The notes beneath the pieces are model-generated. The model was not told the DNA's origin. It ran no database searches and saw only the letters and a program-made list of their open reading frames with translations. Position numbers and translations under genes: made by a program. 58,541 bases of DNA, from the NCBI GenBank assembly GCA_945897565.1, contig CAMDFN010000013.1:1-58541 (forward strand), in the 5' to 3' direction. How positions within the stretch are numbered: the stretch's first letter is position 1; every line of letters starts with the position of its first letter. Positions 1 through 9,375 of the stretch are shown here, piece by piece. Source of the stretch: Chryseobacterium gleum (GTDB lineage: Bacteria; Bacteroidota; Bacteroidia; Flavobacteriales_D; Crocinitomicaceae).

Positions 1-2172
1 ATTGGCCGTTACGAAAACCTCTTCCAAATCCAACAGGGCAATGCCCTAAGAAATGGCGATTTACCAAACAGTGTTTACGGCATTTGGGCTAATATCGGTT
101 CGCCTTCCAATGGTTTTGGCAAGTCTGAAAACGATCAATTCCGTGTTACTGGTGCTGGTTCAGTAGTGCTCGGTGACCACTCCATTTCTTTAGGTTTTGA
201 ATACGAACAACGCCTAGATCGCGGCTGGACAAGCGGAGACAACGGCCCTTCAAGTATTTGGTCTATCGCACGTCAGTTGGCCAACTTCCACATCAAAGAA
301 CTCGACCTCAATTCAGGCGTAGTTACCGACTCTGGTTCATTCAAAGCCATTACCTACAACCGTTTGAATGCAGGCGATGCCTTCCAAACAGGCACAGGTG
401 AATACGGAGGTCAGGTCAACAACGACCAACAATCTTTCTTTGATTATAACCTTCGTCAAAAATTAGGTTACAAACCAGATGGCACTGATTTTGTAGACAT
501 CGACCAATACGACCCGAATTTGTTCCAGTTTGAGATGTTCTCACCAGACGAGTTGCTCAATAGTGGCCAATCTTATGTTTCTTACTGGGGCTATGACCAC
601 ACAGGCCAAAAAGTACGTGGCAACACCGACATCAACAAATACTTTAACGAATTCGATGAAAACGGCAACTACAAACGTTTTGTAGGTGCGTTCCAACCAA
701 TTTACATGGCTGGTTACATCATGGACAAATTTGCTTTCAAAGACATCGTCTTCAACGTCGGTGTTCGTGTCGACGTCTTTGACGCCAACCAACCAGTCTT
801 AAAAGATCCTTATTTATTTTACACTGCCAAAACAGTTCAAGAGGCCAGAGCCTTAGCGACCAACGACCCTAACCAATACAGTTGGGTTGACCTCCCAGAC
901 GGAATGGGCGATGACTACGTAGTTTATGTCAACGATGTCAACAATCCATCTAGCATCAATGGCTTTAGAAATGGTTCACAATGGTACGACGCTACCGGCA
1001 CACCAATCGAAGATCCATCCAAAATTCGCGGCGCAGCGGGAATTGCTCCTTGGTTACAAGACCCATCTTTAGAAACTCCAACTGCCGAGGCATTCGAAGA
1101 CTACAAAGCACAAGTAAATGTCATGCCGCGTATCGCATTCTCCTTCCCAATTTCAGAAGAGGCCTCTTTCTTTGCGCACTACGACATCCTCACCAAGCGC
1201 CCTACTTCAGGTTTCCGCTTCAATCCTTATGAGTATCAGTTCATTCAAACGCGCAATGCCGTTATCAATAACTCTAACTTGTTGCCAGAAAAAACCGTCG
1301 ACTACGAACTCGGTTTCCAACAAGTGGTCACGCGTACATCTTCTGTTAAAATCTCGGCATTCTACCGCGAACAGCGCGACAACGTTCAGTTGATCAACGT
1401 ATTTGAAGCCTATCCTGTAACCTACAAAACATATGGCAACCGCGACTTCGGTACCGTAAAAGGCCTAACAGTTGCTTACGATATGCGTCAGACTGGAAAC
1501 ATCCGCATGACAGCCAACTACACCTTACAGTTTGCAGACGGTACGGGTTCAGACGCCACTTCTATGTCAGCCCTTGTCAATGCTGGCTTGCCTAACTTGC
1601 GCGTGATCTTCCCTTACAGCTACGATCAGCGCCACGCATTCAACTTTACTTTTGACTACCGTTACGGCGAAGGTCAAGACTACAACGGCCCAATGATTGG
1701 CAAGACACGTATTTTTGAAAACTCAGGCTTGAACCTTATTGCGAATGTCAACTCAGGCTCACCATATTCTTCCCAAACCTTTATCACTGACGAAGGTATT
1801 GGCAACCTCAATGCAGGTATCAACGGTACTTTAAATGGTTCTCGTTTGCCATGGCAGTATCGTTTGGATATCCAAGCAGACAAAACCATCAACCTTGAAT
1901 ATGGCACCAAAGAGAACAAGAAGAAAACAGCATTCTTGCAAGTTTATGTGCGTGCCACCAACCTATTCAATCAGTTCAATGTCTTGAATGTTTACCGTGC
2001 CACTGGCAACGCAGATGACGACGGCTACCTTGCTGCTGCAGCAAGCCAAACCTCAATTCAAAACCAAATTGATGAGCAATCTTTCCGTGACTACTACACC
2101 ATGAAGATTCAGAATCCGTTTAACATCAGTATACCTCGAACTATTCGTTTGGGAGTAAAATTTGATTTTTAA
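1..2172 (+). CDS. TonB-dependent receptor, C-terminal part (5' end outside window)
   Basis: The reading frame is open from base 1 without a stop, so the gene starts upstream of the window; the visible 723 codons are the beta-barrel of an outer-membrane receptor. Support: long stretches of alternating aromatic/polar strands, repeated references to barrel-type segments (for example SFPISEEASFFAHYD and LLPEKTVDYELGFQQ, typical of the barrel of Oar-like/carboxypeptidase-regulatory TonB receptors), and a C-terminus ending in GVKFDF, the terminal aromatic strand used by the BAM complex. A GTG at 166 is not a credible start because the frame continues upstream. The plug and any N-terminal regulatory domain are not visible. 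It is followed after 19 bases by a giant secreted protein and then a PorV/PorQ-like barrel, so the three are probably co-transcribed. Substrate unknown. Confidence 0.85.
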   Translation: MGRYENLFQIQQGNALRNGDLPNSVYGIWANIGSPSNGFGKSENDQFRVTGAGSVVLGDHSISLGFEYEQRLDRGWTSGDNGPSSIWSIARQLANFHIKELDLNSGVVTDSGSFKAITYNRLNAGDAFQTGTGEYGGQVNNDQQSFFDYNLRQKLGYKPDGTDFVDIDQYDPNLFQFEMFSPDELLNSGQSYVSYWGYDHTGQKVRGNTDINKYFNEFDENGNYKRFVGAFQPIYMAGYIMDKFAFKDIVFNVGVRVDVFDANQPVLKDPYLFYTAKTVQEARALATNDPNQYSWVDLPDGMGDDYVVYVNDVNNPSSINGFRNGSQWYDATGTPIEDPSKIRGAAGIAPWLQDPSLETPTAEAFEDYKAQVNVMPRIAFSFPISEEASFFAHYDILTKRPTSGFRFNPYEYQFIQTRNAVINNSNLLPEKTVDYELGFQQVVTRTSSVKISAFYREQRDNVQLINVFEAYPVTYKTYGNRDFGTVKGLTVAYDMRQTGNIRMTANYTLQFADGTGSDATSMSALVNAGLPNLRVIFPYSYDQRHAFNFTFDYRYGEGQDYNGPMIGKTRIFENSGLNLIANVNSGSPYSSQTFITDEGIGNLNAGINGTLNGSRLPWQYRLDIQADKTINLEYGTKENKKKTAFLQVYVRATNLFNQFNVLNVYRATGNADDDGYLAAAASQTSIQNQIDEQSFRDYYTMKIQNPFNISIPRTIRLGVKFDF

Positions 2173-2191
2173 GAAGCTTTAACGAAGTATT

Positions 2192-5100
2192 ATGAAAAAG
2201 CAATTCATTGCCGCGTTTATTGGTCTAACTGTAGCTTGCTCTCAAGCATTCGCATACTTAGGCCCAAATGACAAAGACTACAAACCTACAGCTAAGCCTA
2301 AGGCCAACTGTAGCCCAGCAACCGCAAAGTTGACCATGAAGTTCAACGATGTGTCTGCGCTCATTGAGCAAGGAGGAAGTATGTTCCAAAACCGTGCTGC
2401 GGGCGTAGCCGCCTACGAAGTTCCCAAAGGGAGTAACCGCTTTGCTATTTTTGCAGGTGCACTCTGGATGGGTGGTACAGACGTCAACGGGCAGCTTAAA
2501 TTAGCTGCATTGCGCTACCGTTCCGGTAACGATTTCTGGCCTGGTCCGCTTAGCGTTACGCCAGGTTCTGGTAATTTCAACCCACTTAATCCGGTTGGCG
2601 ATGACGCCATCCGCGATTTTGGCGAGGCCAACATTGACCCAGACCAATGTATTGCCTACGATAAGTTTTATACTATTCGCAAAGCTGAGGTTGTCAAATT
2701 CAACATTTGGTGGGAGTGTAATGCAGGTGTTACCACAGAAGGTTGCGACGAAATTACCGCACCTACCAACGACGAACTCAACCGCATCTACGGATGGCCA
2801 GCACATGGCGACGTCTCAAGAGGTCAAGATTATTTCTTGGCACCATTCTATGACCGTGACCAAGACGGCAACTACAACCCAGACAACGGTGACCACCCAT
2901 GGTACGACGACATCCTAGGTCGCGACGACATCGAATGTGGCATAGACCGTCGCATTTCACTTTACGGTGACGAAACACACTGGTGGGTTTTCAACGATAA
3001 AGGAAACATCCACACCGAAACAAACGGTGACCCAATCGGTATGGAGATCCGCGCACAAGCCTTCTCATTTGCAACAAACGACGAAGTGAACCGCATGACG
3101 TTTTACAACTACGAACTCATCAACCGCGGTACCCAAACCCTTTACAACACTTACTTCTCTCAATACCTAGACGCTGACGTCGGAAACTACGCCGATGACT
3201 ACACCGGTTGTGACGTCTCTCGTGGCTTGGGTTACATGTACAATGGTGACCTCCTCGATGAAGCTGACGGCGGTAAATTAGGTTACGGTGAAAACCCACC
3301 TGCCATTGGTTGTGACTTCTTCGAAGGCCCATACCAAGATGCCGATGGAATCGACAACCCTGGTCCGTATTATGACGAAACAACACAAACAGACATTGTT
3401 CCTACAGTAGTAGATGCACTTGCCAACAATGGTATCGTTTACAAAGGAATTGGTATTGGTTACTCAGATGGTATCGTAGACAACGAGCGTTTCGGTATGC
3501 GTCGTTTTACCTACTATACTTCAACTTCTGCTTATCCTTACAATGACCCAGGGCCAGCAGCTGAATATTACAACTTCATGGAAGGTCAGTGGGCCAATGG
3601 ATCAGAAATGTTCTACGGAGGTCTAGGTTACACAGGGTCAAATGGTGTTACAACTACACTCTCTGACTATATGTTCCCGGGTACATCTGACCCCTTACAT
3701 TGGTCTACCCAAGGTGAAGATATGGCTGCTGCCTTTCCAAACGGATGGGATGAATCTACTGATAACAATCCTTCTGGTGACCGCCGTTTTGTTCAGTCAG
3801 CAGGGCCATTTACACTCCGTCCAGGAGCTATCAACAACATTACTGTAGGTATCGTTTACGGCCGCAGCACAGACGGAGGCTTAATGGCATCTGTAGAAGC
3901 AATGAAGCGTGCCGATACAAAAGCGCAAGCTTTGTTCGATGCTTGTTTCAAGATCCTTTCTCCACCAGACGCTCCACGTCTTGTTATCCAAGAGTTGGAA
4001 AATGAATTGATCTTGATGTTAGACAACCCAGTTTCTTCTAACAACTACCAAGAAGCCTACGAAGAACTTGATGAAATCAATATCACAGACCCAACAGTAG
4101 ATCGTTTCTACCGCTTTGAAGGCTACCAAATATTCCAATTGAAAGCACAAGATATCTCCATAGCCGATATCTCAGATCCAGATAAAGCCCGTTTGGTTGC
4201 CCAATGCGACATCAAAAACAACATTTCAAGAATCATTAACTTTGAGTTTGATGAGGCCTTAGGTTTCTCTGTTCCTGTTGAAAAAGTAGATGGTGAAAAC
4301 AACGGCATCAGTCACTCTTTCTCTGTGAAAGAAGATGCGTTTGCACAGGGTGCTCGTGCCTTAGTGAATCACAAACAATACTACTATGTCGCGGTTGCGT
4401 ATGCTTTCAATCAATTTAAAGAATACGACCCTAACGATCCATTGCTTTTAGATGGTCAAAAAATACCATTTATTTCTAGTCGCCTCAATTTTGACGGTAC
4501 TGCAATTGCACCTGTTACTGCAATCCCACACAACCCAATGCCAGAGGCAGGCGGCACCGCACAACTCGTTGCCTACGGCTCTTCACCGCGCATCACGCGT
4601 TTGGATGGCTACGGAAACGGCAACCGCAGTTTGGAGCTTACATCGGCGAGCATGAATACTATTTTGTCTGATGGATACATGGCCAATCCTACATATGACT
4701 ACGGTGCGGGCCCAGTGAACATCAAAGTAGTGGATCCGCTCAATTTGGCCAACGGTTACTTTGAGTGCAAATTCAGAGACTACACTGCGCCCAATATTGG
4801 CAATGGTGCCGATACTGCAAGTTGGGTCATTTACCGCTATGCCAACAAAGGCGATGCCTCACCAATAGATTCTATAAGTTCTGAGCGCACAATTGCGTCC
4901 AACAACGAGCAGATCATTCCGCAGTGGGGTATTTCGGTGCAAATTTTCCAGAACAAATACACCGGAATAGGCAACTTGGCTTCCAAGTCTACGAACATGA
5001 TCGACGCCAGCATTACCTTTGCCGATTCATCTAAGCGTTGGCTTACGGGTGTCAGAGACAACGACGCGTTCTTCCCAACCAATTGGATCCGCTCCGGTGA

Positions 5101-6364
5101 CTACTCACCAGAATGTGACCCGGGCGATCCCGCGTTTGAAGGTTTGCCAGACGGCCCAACTTACCTCAACCCATGTAACTATCCAGACGAAGCAGGCGCA
5201 GATCCGACACAAGGTTATGAACGCGTATTGGAGGGCATCATTGCACCACACCGTTTGGTGGGCTACCAAGCCGACTACATGCCAATGGCTTACTTCGGCA
5301 CCTTCTCTGGTTCTAGCAAGCTCAATGCTTCTATTTCCTTCTTGCCAAGTGTCAATATCGTTATCACCAAAGACACCACACTCTGGACGCGCTGCCCAAT
5401 TGTAGAACTCGGTCGCAACCAAGCACTCAACGTGGGCGCTGCCCAACCAGGCGCATTGCGCAAGAGCCCTAGTGTATTTAGAAATGGTCAGCCAGACGGC
5501 ACCGGCAACGGTATGGGTTGGTTCCCAGGCTACGCCGTAGATTTAGAATCTGGAGCGCGTTTGTACATGGCCTTCGGAGAAAATTCTTTCTTAGGCGGTG
5601 AAAACGGCGCCGACATGATATGGAACCCAACCGATCGTTTGGTGAGCAACGTAGGCACACCACTCATGGGCGGTATGCACCCAGTTTACGTATTCAGCTA
5701 CAACCAAAAAACAACCAATGGCTTCAGCTCTGGTTTTGACTTCCCTGCCTATGTGCCTGCACAAGCTGAGAGCAACGCTGGCAATGTGGCTTACGCGAAA
5801 TACCTTGAAGTAGAAGGCAATAGCTCTACAGCGAAGCGCGAACTTTACGGTTCCCTCACTTGGGTGGCTTATCCAATGTTGGCTCAAGACCAAGAACTTT
5901 TGGCTACAGACGTTACTATCCGCTTGCGCGTCAACAAAGAATACAAAAACTTTGTGGGCTCCAACGAAAATGCTGGCAAGCCAATGTACGGATGGTCCAT
6001 GGAAGACATCGCTACGCAAGTTGGTTCACAAGACATGCTCAAAGAAGCATTGGCCATGATCAACGTAGTGCCTAACCCATATTATGCTTTCTCTGAGTAT
6101 GAGCGCACACGCTTGGATACCAAAGTCAAAATCGTCAATCTACCAGAGGTTTGTACGGTGCGTATCTACACTGCAAACGGTAAATTAGTGAGAACATTCA
6201 AAAAAGACAGTCCTCAAACTTACATCGATTGGGATTTGACCAACTTTAAAGCAATTCCTGTTGCGGGTGGTATTTACCTCATCCATGTAGATGTGCCTAA
6301 TGTTGGTGAACGCGTCTTGAAGTTCTTTGGCGGTATGCGTCAGGCGGATTTACAAGGTATTTAA
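2192..6364 (+). CDS. Giant secreted protein with probable C-terminal sorting domain, function unknown
   Basis: A 1390-residue protein with a clear signal peptide (residues 1-21, cleavage after AFA). An acidic loop near residues 223-240 (DRDQDGNYNPDNGD) looks like a calcium-binding D-x-D-x-D site. The last 90 or so residues start with a VVPNPY motif, run through KVKIVNL and RIYTANGKLVRTF and end in GGIYLIHVDVPNVGERVLKFF, which is the layout of the FlgD-like/T9SS type A sorting fold, though with an unusual ten-residue tail after the last strand. I do not recognise an enzymatic domain in the main body. Position between a TonB-type receptor and a PorV/PorQ-like barrel suggests a surface protein exported or tethered through them. 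Codons are strongly C-ending (AAC, GAC, TAC, TTC), as in highly expressed genes of this window. Confidence 0.75.
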   Translation: MKKQFIAAFIGLTVACSQAFAYLGPNDKDYKPTAKPKANCSPATAKLTMKFNDVSALIEQGGSMFQNRAAGVAAYEVPKGSNRFAIFAGALWMGGTDVNGQLKLAALRYRSGNDFWPGPLSVTPGSGNFNPLNPVGDDAIRDFGEANIDPDQCIAYDKFYTIRKAEVVKFNIWWECNAGVTTEGCDEITAPTNDELNRIYGWPAHGDVSRGQDYFLAPFYDRDQDGNYNPDNGDHPWYDDILGRDDIECGIDRRISLYGDETHWWVFNDKGNIHTETNGDPIGMEIRAQAFSFATNDEVNRMTFYNYELINRGTQTLYNTYFSQYLDADVGNYADDYTGCDVSRGLGYMYNGDLLDEADGGKLGYGENPPAIGCDFFEGPYQDADGIDNPGPYYDETTQTDIVPTVVDALANNGIVYKGIGIGYSDGIVDNERFGMRRFTYYTSTSAYPYNDPGPAAEYYNFMEGQWANGSEMFYGGLGYTGSNGVTTTLSDYMFPGTSDPLHWSTQGEDMAAAFPNGWDESTDNNPSGDRRFVQSAGPFTLRPGAINNITVGIVYGRSTDGGLMASVEAMKRADTKAQALFDACFKILSPPDAPRLVIQELENELILMLDNPVSSNNYQEAYEELDEINITDPTVDRFYRFEGYQIFQLKAQDISIADISDPDKARLVAQCDIKNNISRIINFEFDEALGFSVPVEKVDGENNGISHSFSVKEDAFAQGARALVNHKQYYYVAVAYAFNQFKEYDPNDPLLLDGQKIPFISSRLNFDGTAIAPVTAIPHNPMPEAGGTAQLVAYGSSPRITRLDGYGNGNRSLELTSASMNTILSDGYMANPTYDYGAGPVNIKVVDPLNLANGYFECKFRDYTAPNIGNGADTASWVIYRYANKGDASPIDSISSERTIASNNEQIIPQWGISVQIFQNKYTGIGNLASKSTNMIDASITFADSSKRWLTGVRDNDAFFPTNWIRSGDYSPECDPGDPAFEGLPDGPTYLNPCNYPDEAGADPTQGYERVLEGIIAPHRLVGYQADYMPMAYFGTFSGSSKLNASISFLPSVNIVITKDTTLWTRCPIVELGRNQALNVGAAQPGALRKSPSVFRNGQPDGTGNGMGWFPGYAVDLESGARLYMAFGENSFLGGENGADMIWNPTDRLVSNVGTPLMGGMHPVYVFSYNQKTTNGFSSGFDFPAYVPAQAESNAGNVAYAKYLEVEGNSSTAKRELYGSLTWVAYPMLAQDQELLATDVTIRLRVNKEYKNFVGSNENAGKPMYGWSMEDIATQVGSQDMLKEALAMINVVPNPYYAFSEYERTRLDTKVKIVNLPEVCTVRIYTANGKLVRTFKKDSPQTYIDWDLTNFKAIPVAGGIYLIHVDVPNVGERVLKFFGGMRQADLQGI

Positions 6365-6385
6365 TGATATATAAGTTCGAAAGCA

Positions 6386-7441
6386 ATGAAAATGACATTC
6401 AAACAAATATTATTTAGTGCAGGTTTATTCGCCTCACTAACTGTTCAGGCGGGTAACGAAGACCGCGTTGGTTCTGCTGGAGCTTCTCAGTTGTTGATCA
6501 ACCCATGGGCCAGATCCTCTGCAATTGGCGATGCTTCTTATGCAAATAGCAACGGTCTAGAGGCTACCTATATGAACATTGCAGGTTTGGCTTTTACAGA
6601 CAAAACGCAAATGAAATACAACTATTCCAATTGGATGGGTTCTGCCGGGATTTCTTTGAACGGAGCTGGTATTGCGCAACGCATCTCAGATTCTGAAGTG
6701 TTTTCTGTGAGCGTTCAAGCCATGAATTATGGCGACATTCCAATTACTACTGTGGCAAACCCAGAAGGCAATATAGGTTATTTCTCACCGCGGTTCAATA
6801 TTTTCAGCATCGGATACGCAAAAGAGTTTTCTTCGTCTATCTACGGGGGCATCAACTTCAAAGTCATTTCGGAGAGCATTTCCAACTTAAAAGCAAACGG
6901 AATTGCTATTGATGCAGGTATCCGTTATGTATCAGGTGAGCAAGACCAACTCAAGTTTGGCATTACCTTAAAAAATGTTGGCCCGGTTATGCGCTACAAA
7001 GGCGATGGTTTGGCTCAGCAAGTCACTTACGTAACTACAGGTTACAACGCTTCCTTAGAACAACGTTCAGCCACTTTTGAATTGCCTTCATTATTAGGTA
7101 TTGGTGGTTCATATGATTTCATTTTCAATGAAAGCAACAAACTGAACATGGCGCTTGGTTTTACAGCCAACTCATTTATGAAAGATCAATTCCGTATAGG
7201 TTTTGATTACGGTGTCGCTAAAGACAACATGGCGTTCAACCTCAGAGCAGGTTTCTGTTATGAGAAAGGTATGTTCACTGAGGAGACCAAATCTAGTGCT
7301 TTTAGTGGCCCATCTGCTGGTTTCTCTATTGACGCTCTCGTCGGAGAAAATCAAAATGCGCTTGGTCTGGAATACGCTGCACGCTTTGCAGGAGTTTTCG
7401 GAACAATTCATACCATTGGTGCTACAATTAGCTTGAAATAA
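6386..7441 (+). CDS. PorV/PorQ family outer-membrane protein
   Basis: 351 residues with a signal peptide ending near QAG (residues 1-22). The N-terminal block GSAGASQLLINPWARSSAIG, then NGLEATYMNIAGLA, is the hallmark of the PorV/PorQ family: FadL-like barrels that in T9SS carry cargo from the translocon to the attachment complex (PorV) or are of related unknown function (PorQ). The rest is amphipathic beta structure ending in TIGATISLK. PorV itself is usually a little longer, and dedicated paralogues beside a cargo gene occur in this phylum. It lies 21 bases after the giant secreted protein, so I infer it is a partner for that protein rather than the general PorV. A second in-frame ATG lies at 6392. 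Followed by a hairpin at 7462-7489. Confidence 0.8.
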   Translation: MKMTFKQILFSAGLFASLTVQAGNEDRVGSAGASQLLINPWARSSAIGDASYANSNGLEATYMNIAGLAFTDKTQMKYNYSNWMGSAGISLNGAGIAQRISDSEVFSVSVQAMNYGDIPITTVANPEGNIGYFSPRFNIFSIGYAKEFSSSIYGGINFKVISESISNLKANGIAIDAGIRYVSGEQDQLKFGITLKNVGPVMRYKGDGLAQQVTYVTTGYNASLEQRSATFELPSLLGIGGSYDFIFNESNKLNMALGFTANSFMKDQFRIGFDYGVAKDNMAFNLRAGFCYEKGMFTEETKSSAFSGPSAGFSIDALVGENQNALGLEYAARFAGVFGTIHTIGATISLK

Positions 7442-7461
7442 TTTTCTACCTTTGTTGGGAA

Positions 7462-7489
7462 CAAGAGAGCTCTTATAAGGGCTCTCTTG
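7462..7489 (+). terminator. Intrinsic terminator or greA leader hairpin
   Basis: A perfect 9-bp stem (CAAGAGAGC at 7462-7470 with GCTCTCTTG at 7481-7489, 10-base loop) is followed by TTTGTTT. It lies 20 bases after the PorV-like gene and 23 before greA. A TACCTTTG box at 7447-7454, just before the stem, could be a -7 element for greA, in which case the hairpin would be in the greA leader; no -33 element is at the right distance, so termination of the receptor operon is the simpler reading. Confidence 0.7.
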
Positions 7490-7512
7490 TTTGTTTCCAT
7501 AAATCGAAGAGC

Positions 7513-7986
7513 ATGTCAAATATCAACTACTATACTGCAGAGGGTTTACAAAAAATCAAAGATGAACTCCATCATCTTAAAACTGTTCAAAGACCTTCTA
7601 TTTCTGAACAAATTGGAGAAGCACGTGACAAAGGCGATTTGTCAGAAAATGCTGAATACGATGCTGCCAAAGAAGCCCAAGGTATTTTAGAGATGAAAAT
7701 CTCCAAAATGGAGACGATTGTCTCCAATGCGCGTCTAATTGATGAAACGCACATGGACAACAGCAAGGTGTTTATTCTTTCAAAAGTTCAGATCAAGAAC
7801 CCAACTAACGGAATGCAGATCGAATATACGCTTGTTGCCGAAAACGAAGCCGACATCAAATTGCGCAAAATCTCTATTGAGTCTCCAATTGGTAAAGGTT
7901 TATTGGGTAAAAAAGTTGGTGATATCGCTGAAATCCAAACACCAGGTGGTCTTATCCAATTTGAAATCATTTCTATCTCTAGATAG
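7513..7986 (+). CDS. greA: Transcription elongation factor GreA
   Basis: 157 residues, the usual GreA length. The N-terminal coiled coil carries the family signature (EARDKGDLSENAEYDAAKEA, residues about 36-55), whose acidic tip residues reach into the RNA polymerase secondary channel and stimulate cleavage of backtracked transcripts. The C-terminal half (residues about 80-157) is the FKBP-like domain: it includes ESPIGKGLLGKKVGD, the conserved SPIG.ALLGK.VGD motif. It is followed two bases later by a HIT-family gene, a common Bacteroidota arrangement. An upstream in-frame ATG is absent, so the start at 7513 is secure. Confidence 0.97.
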   Translation: MSNINYYTAEGLQKIKDELHHLKTVQRPSISEQIGEARDKGDLSENAEYDAAKEAQGILEMKISKMETIVSNARLIDETHMDNSKVFILSKVQIKNPTNGMQIEYTLVAENEADIKLRKISIESPIGKGLLGKKVGDIAEIQTPGGLIQFEIISISR

Positions 7987-7988
7987 TT

Positions 7989-8384
7989 GTGAGTATATTT
8001 TCTCAAATAGTTGCTGGAGATATACCCTGTCATAAAGTTGCAGAGAACGATGAATTCTTAGCTTTTCTGGATATCATGCCCTTGGCTAAGGGTCATACGC
8101 TTGTGATTCCAAAAAAAGAAACTGATTATATTTTTGATTTAGAAGACGACGCTTATCAGCGCTTATGGCTCTTTGCCAAGCAAGTCGCTGCAACACTTCG
8201 CGCGCACGTACCCTGCAAGCGTATCGGATCAAGCGTCATTGGGCTAGAAGTTGCCCACGCGCATATTCATTTGATTCCATTGCAGCAAATCGATGACATC
8301 AACTTTAGCAAGCCCAAAGTTGCGGCAGACCCCGCAGAGTTAGCTGCTTTGGCAAGACTTTTGTTGAAGAGCAGCAACCAATAA
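7989..8384 (+). CDS. HIT family nucleotide hydrolase/transferase
   Basis: 131 residues beginning with GTG at 7989, two bases after the greA stop. The N-terminal SIFSQIVAGDIPCHKVAEND and the histidine triad H90-A-H92-I-H94 identify the HIT superfamily (Hint-like purine nucleoside phosphoramidase or Ap4A hydrolase types). The second histidine of the triad is the catalytic nucleophile in characterised members. The true substrate cannot be told from sequence. Coupled to greA by spacing; cytoplasmic with no signal or membrane segments. Confidence 0.93.
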   Translation: MSIFSQIVAGDIPCHKVAENDEFLAFLDIMPLAKGHTLVIPKKETDYIFDLEDDAYQRLWLFAKQVAATLRAHVPCKRIGSSVIGLEVAHAHIHLIPLQQIDDINFSKPKVAADPAELAALARLLLKSSNQ

Positions 8385-8391
8385 CATCCAA

Positions 8392-9375
8392 ATGAGATTT
8401 TTTTCTTTTTTAGTCGGCTTCTTTTTTGCGAGCATGGTCTTTTCCCAACCCATGCGTGTTTTGTTTGTAGGCAATTCCTACACACACTACAACAATATGC
8501 CAAAGCTTTTTGAGCAAATGGCAGATAGCAAAGGAGTTCAATTGGAGGTTTTAATGGATGCTAAATCTAGTCATACCTTTGAAATGCATTCCAAAAGACC
8601 CGAACTTTACAAAAACATCAGATCAACCAAATGGGATTATATCGTTTTACAGGGCTTTAGCCGTGAATTAGCGCAAGATCGAGCAGTGATAGACAAACAG
8701 AGTATCCCATACATCAAACTGCTCTTAGACTCAATTTATGCAAATAATAGCTGCACTAACGTATTGCTCTACCAAACTTGGGGCTATGATACCGGATTCA
8801 AAGACGATACGCTAGGTATAGATTGGAGTTACCAAACCATGTCTGACCGCATTCATGAGGGTTATTTGTATGTGAGCGCGCAACTCAACCTATCGATTGT
8901 ACCTGTCGGAAAGGTCTGGGAAACCGTTAAAGAAAATCATCCGCAAATTCAGCTCTATCAAGAAGATAAACAGCACCCATCTTTGGCGGGCTCGTACCTT
9001 GCAGCATCTTGTTTTTATGCAGCGTTGTTCAAAACAGCGCCGAACTTGAGCTTTACAGCCAAACTAGACCCCAAACAAGCAGCAGTCATTCAGGAAATTG
9101 CTGGTGTTCAGGTTTTGATGAATAAAAGTCGTTATAAAATCAATCAGAATACGGTAGAGCTTGAGGTCAAACTCAGTACCGACGAAAAAAAAGTGGTTCA
9201 TCTCAATGCCAACTATCCGAATGCCTCCAGTGTTATCTGGGATTTCGGTGACGGCATGACTGAAAAGTCTTTCAAGACACGCCATGTCTACGGAAAGCCG
9301 GGTGACTACGAAATCAAGATCAAAGTTCAGGACTCTTGTGGTGAGCGCTTGTTGAAGCGCAAAATCACCATTTAA
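8392..9375 (+). CDS. Secreted SGNH-hydrolase-like protein with C-terminal PKD domain
   Basis: 327 residues with a signal peptide (1-18). Block I is FVGNSYT with the probable nucleophile Ser29; the downstream catalytic pair is in EDKQHPSLAGSYLAA near residue 195, matching the DxxH of SGNH/GDSL esterases. The C-terminal region (about 245-327) is a PKD-like Ig fold, with VIWDFGDG and a HVYGKPGDYEIKIKV strand. The first block is GNSY, not GDSL, as in the DUF4886-like subgroup of Bacteroidota. Substrate unknown; ester removal from a polysaccharide is the usual guess. Its stop codon abuts, with no spacer, the stop codon of the convergent membrane gene on the minus strand (9375/9376). Confidence 0.8.
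   Translation: MRFFSFLVGFFFASMVFSQPMRVLFVGNSYTHYNNMPKLFEQMADSKGVQLEVLMDAKSSHTFEMHSKRPELYKNIRSTKWDYIVLQGFSRELAQDRAVIDKQSIPYIKLLLDSIYANNSCTNVLLYQTWGYDTGFKDDTLGIDWSYQTMSDRIHEGYLYVSAQLNLSIVPVGKVWETVKENHPQIQLYQEDKQHPSLAGSYLAASCFYAALFKTAPNLSFTAKLDPKQAAVIQEIAGVQVLMNKSRYKINQNTVELEVKLSTDEKKVVHLNANYPNASSVIWDFGDGMTEKSFKTRHVYGKPGDYEIKIKVQDSCGERLLKRKITI

Noticed and set aside
5591-6019. Minus-strand ORF of 142 codons within the giant secreted protein
   Set aside because: Shadow of the plus-strand gene, whose signal peptide, length and neighbours all support it.
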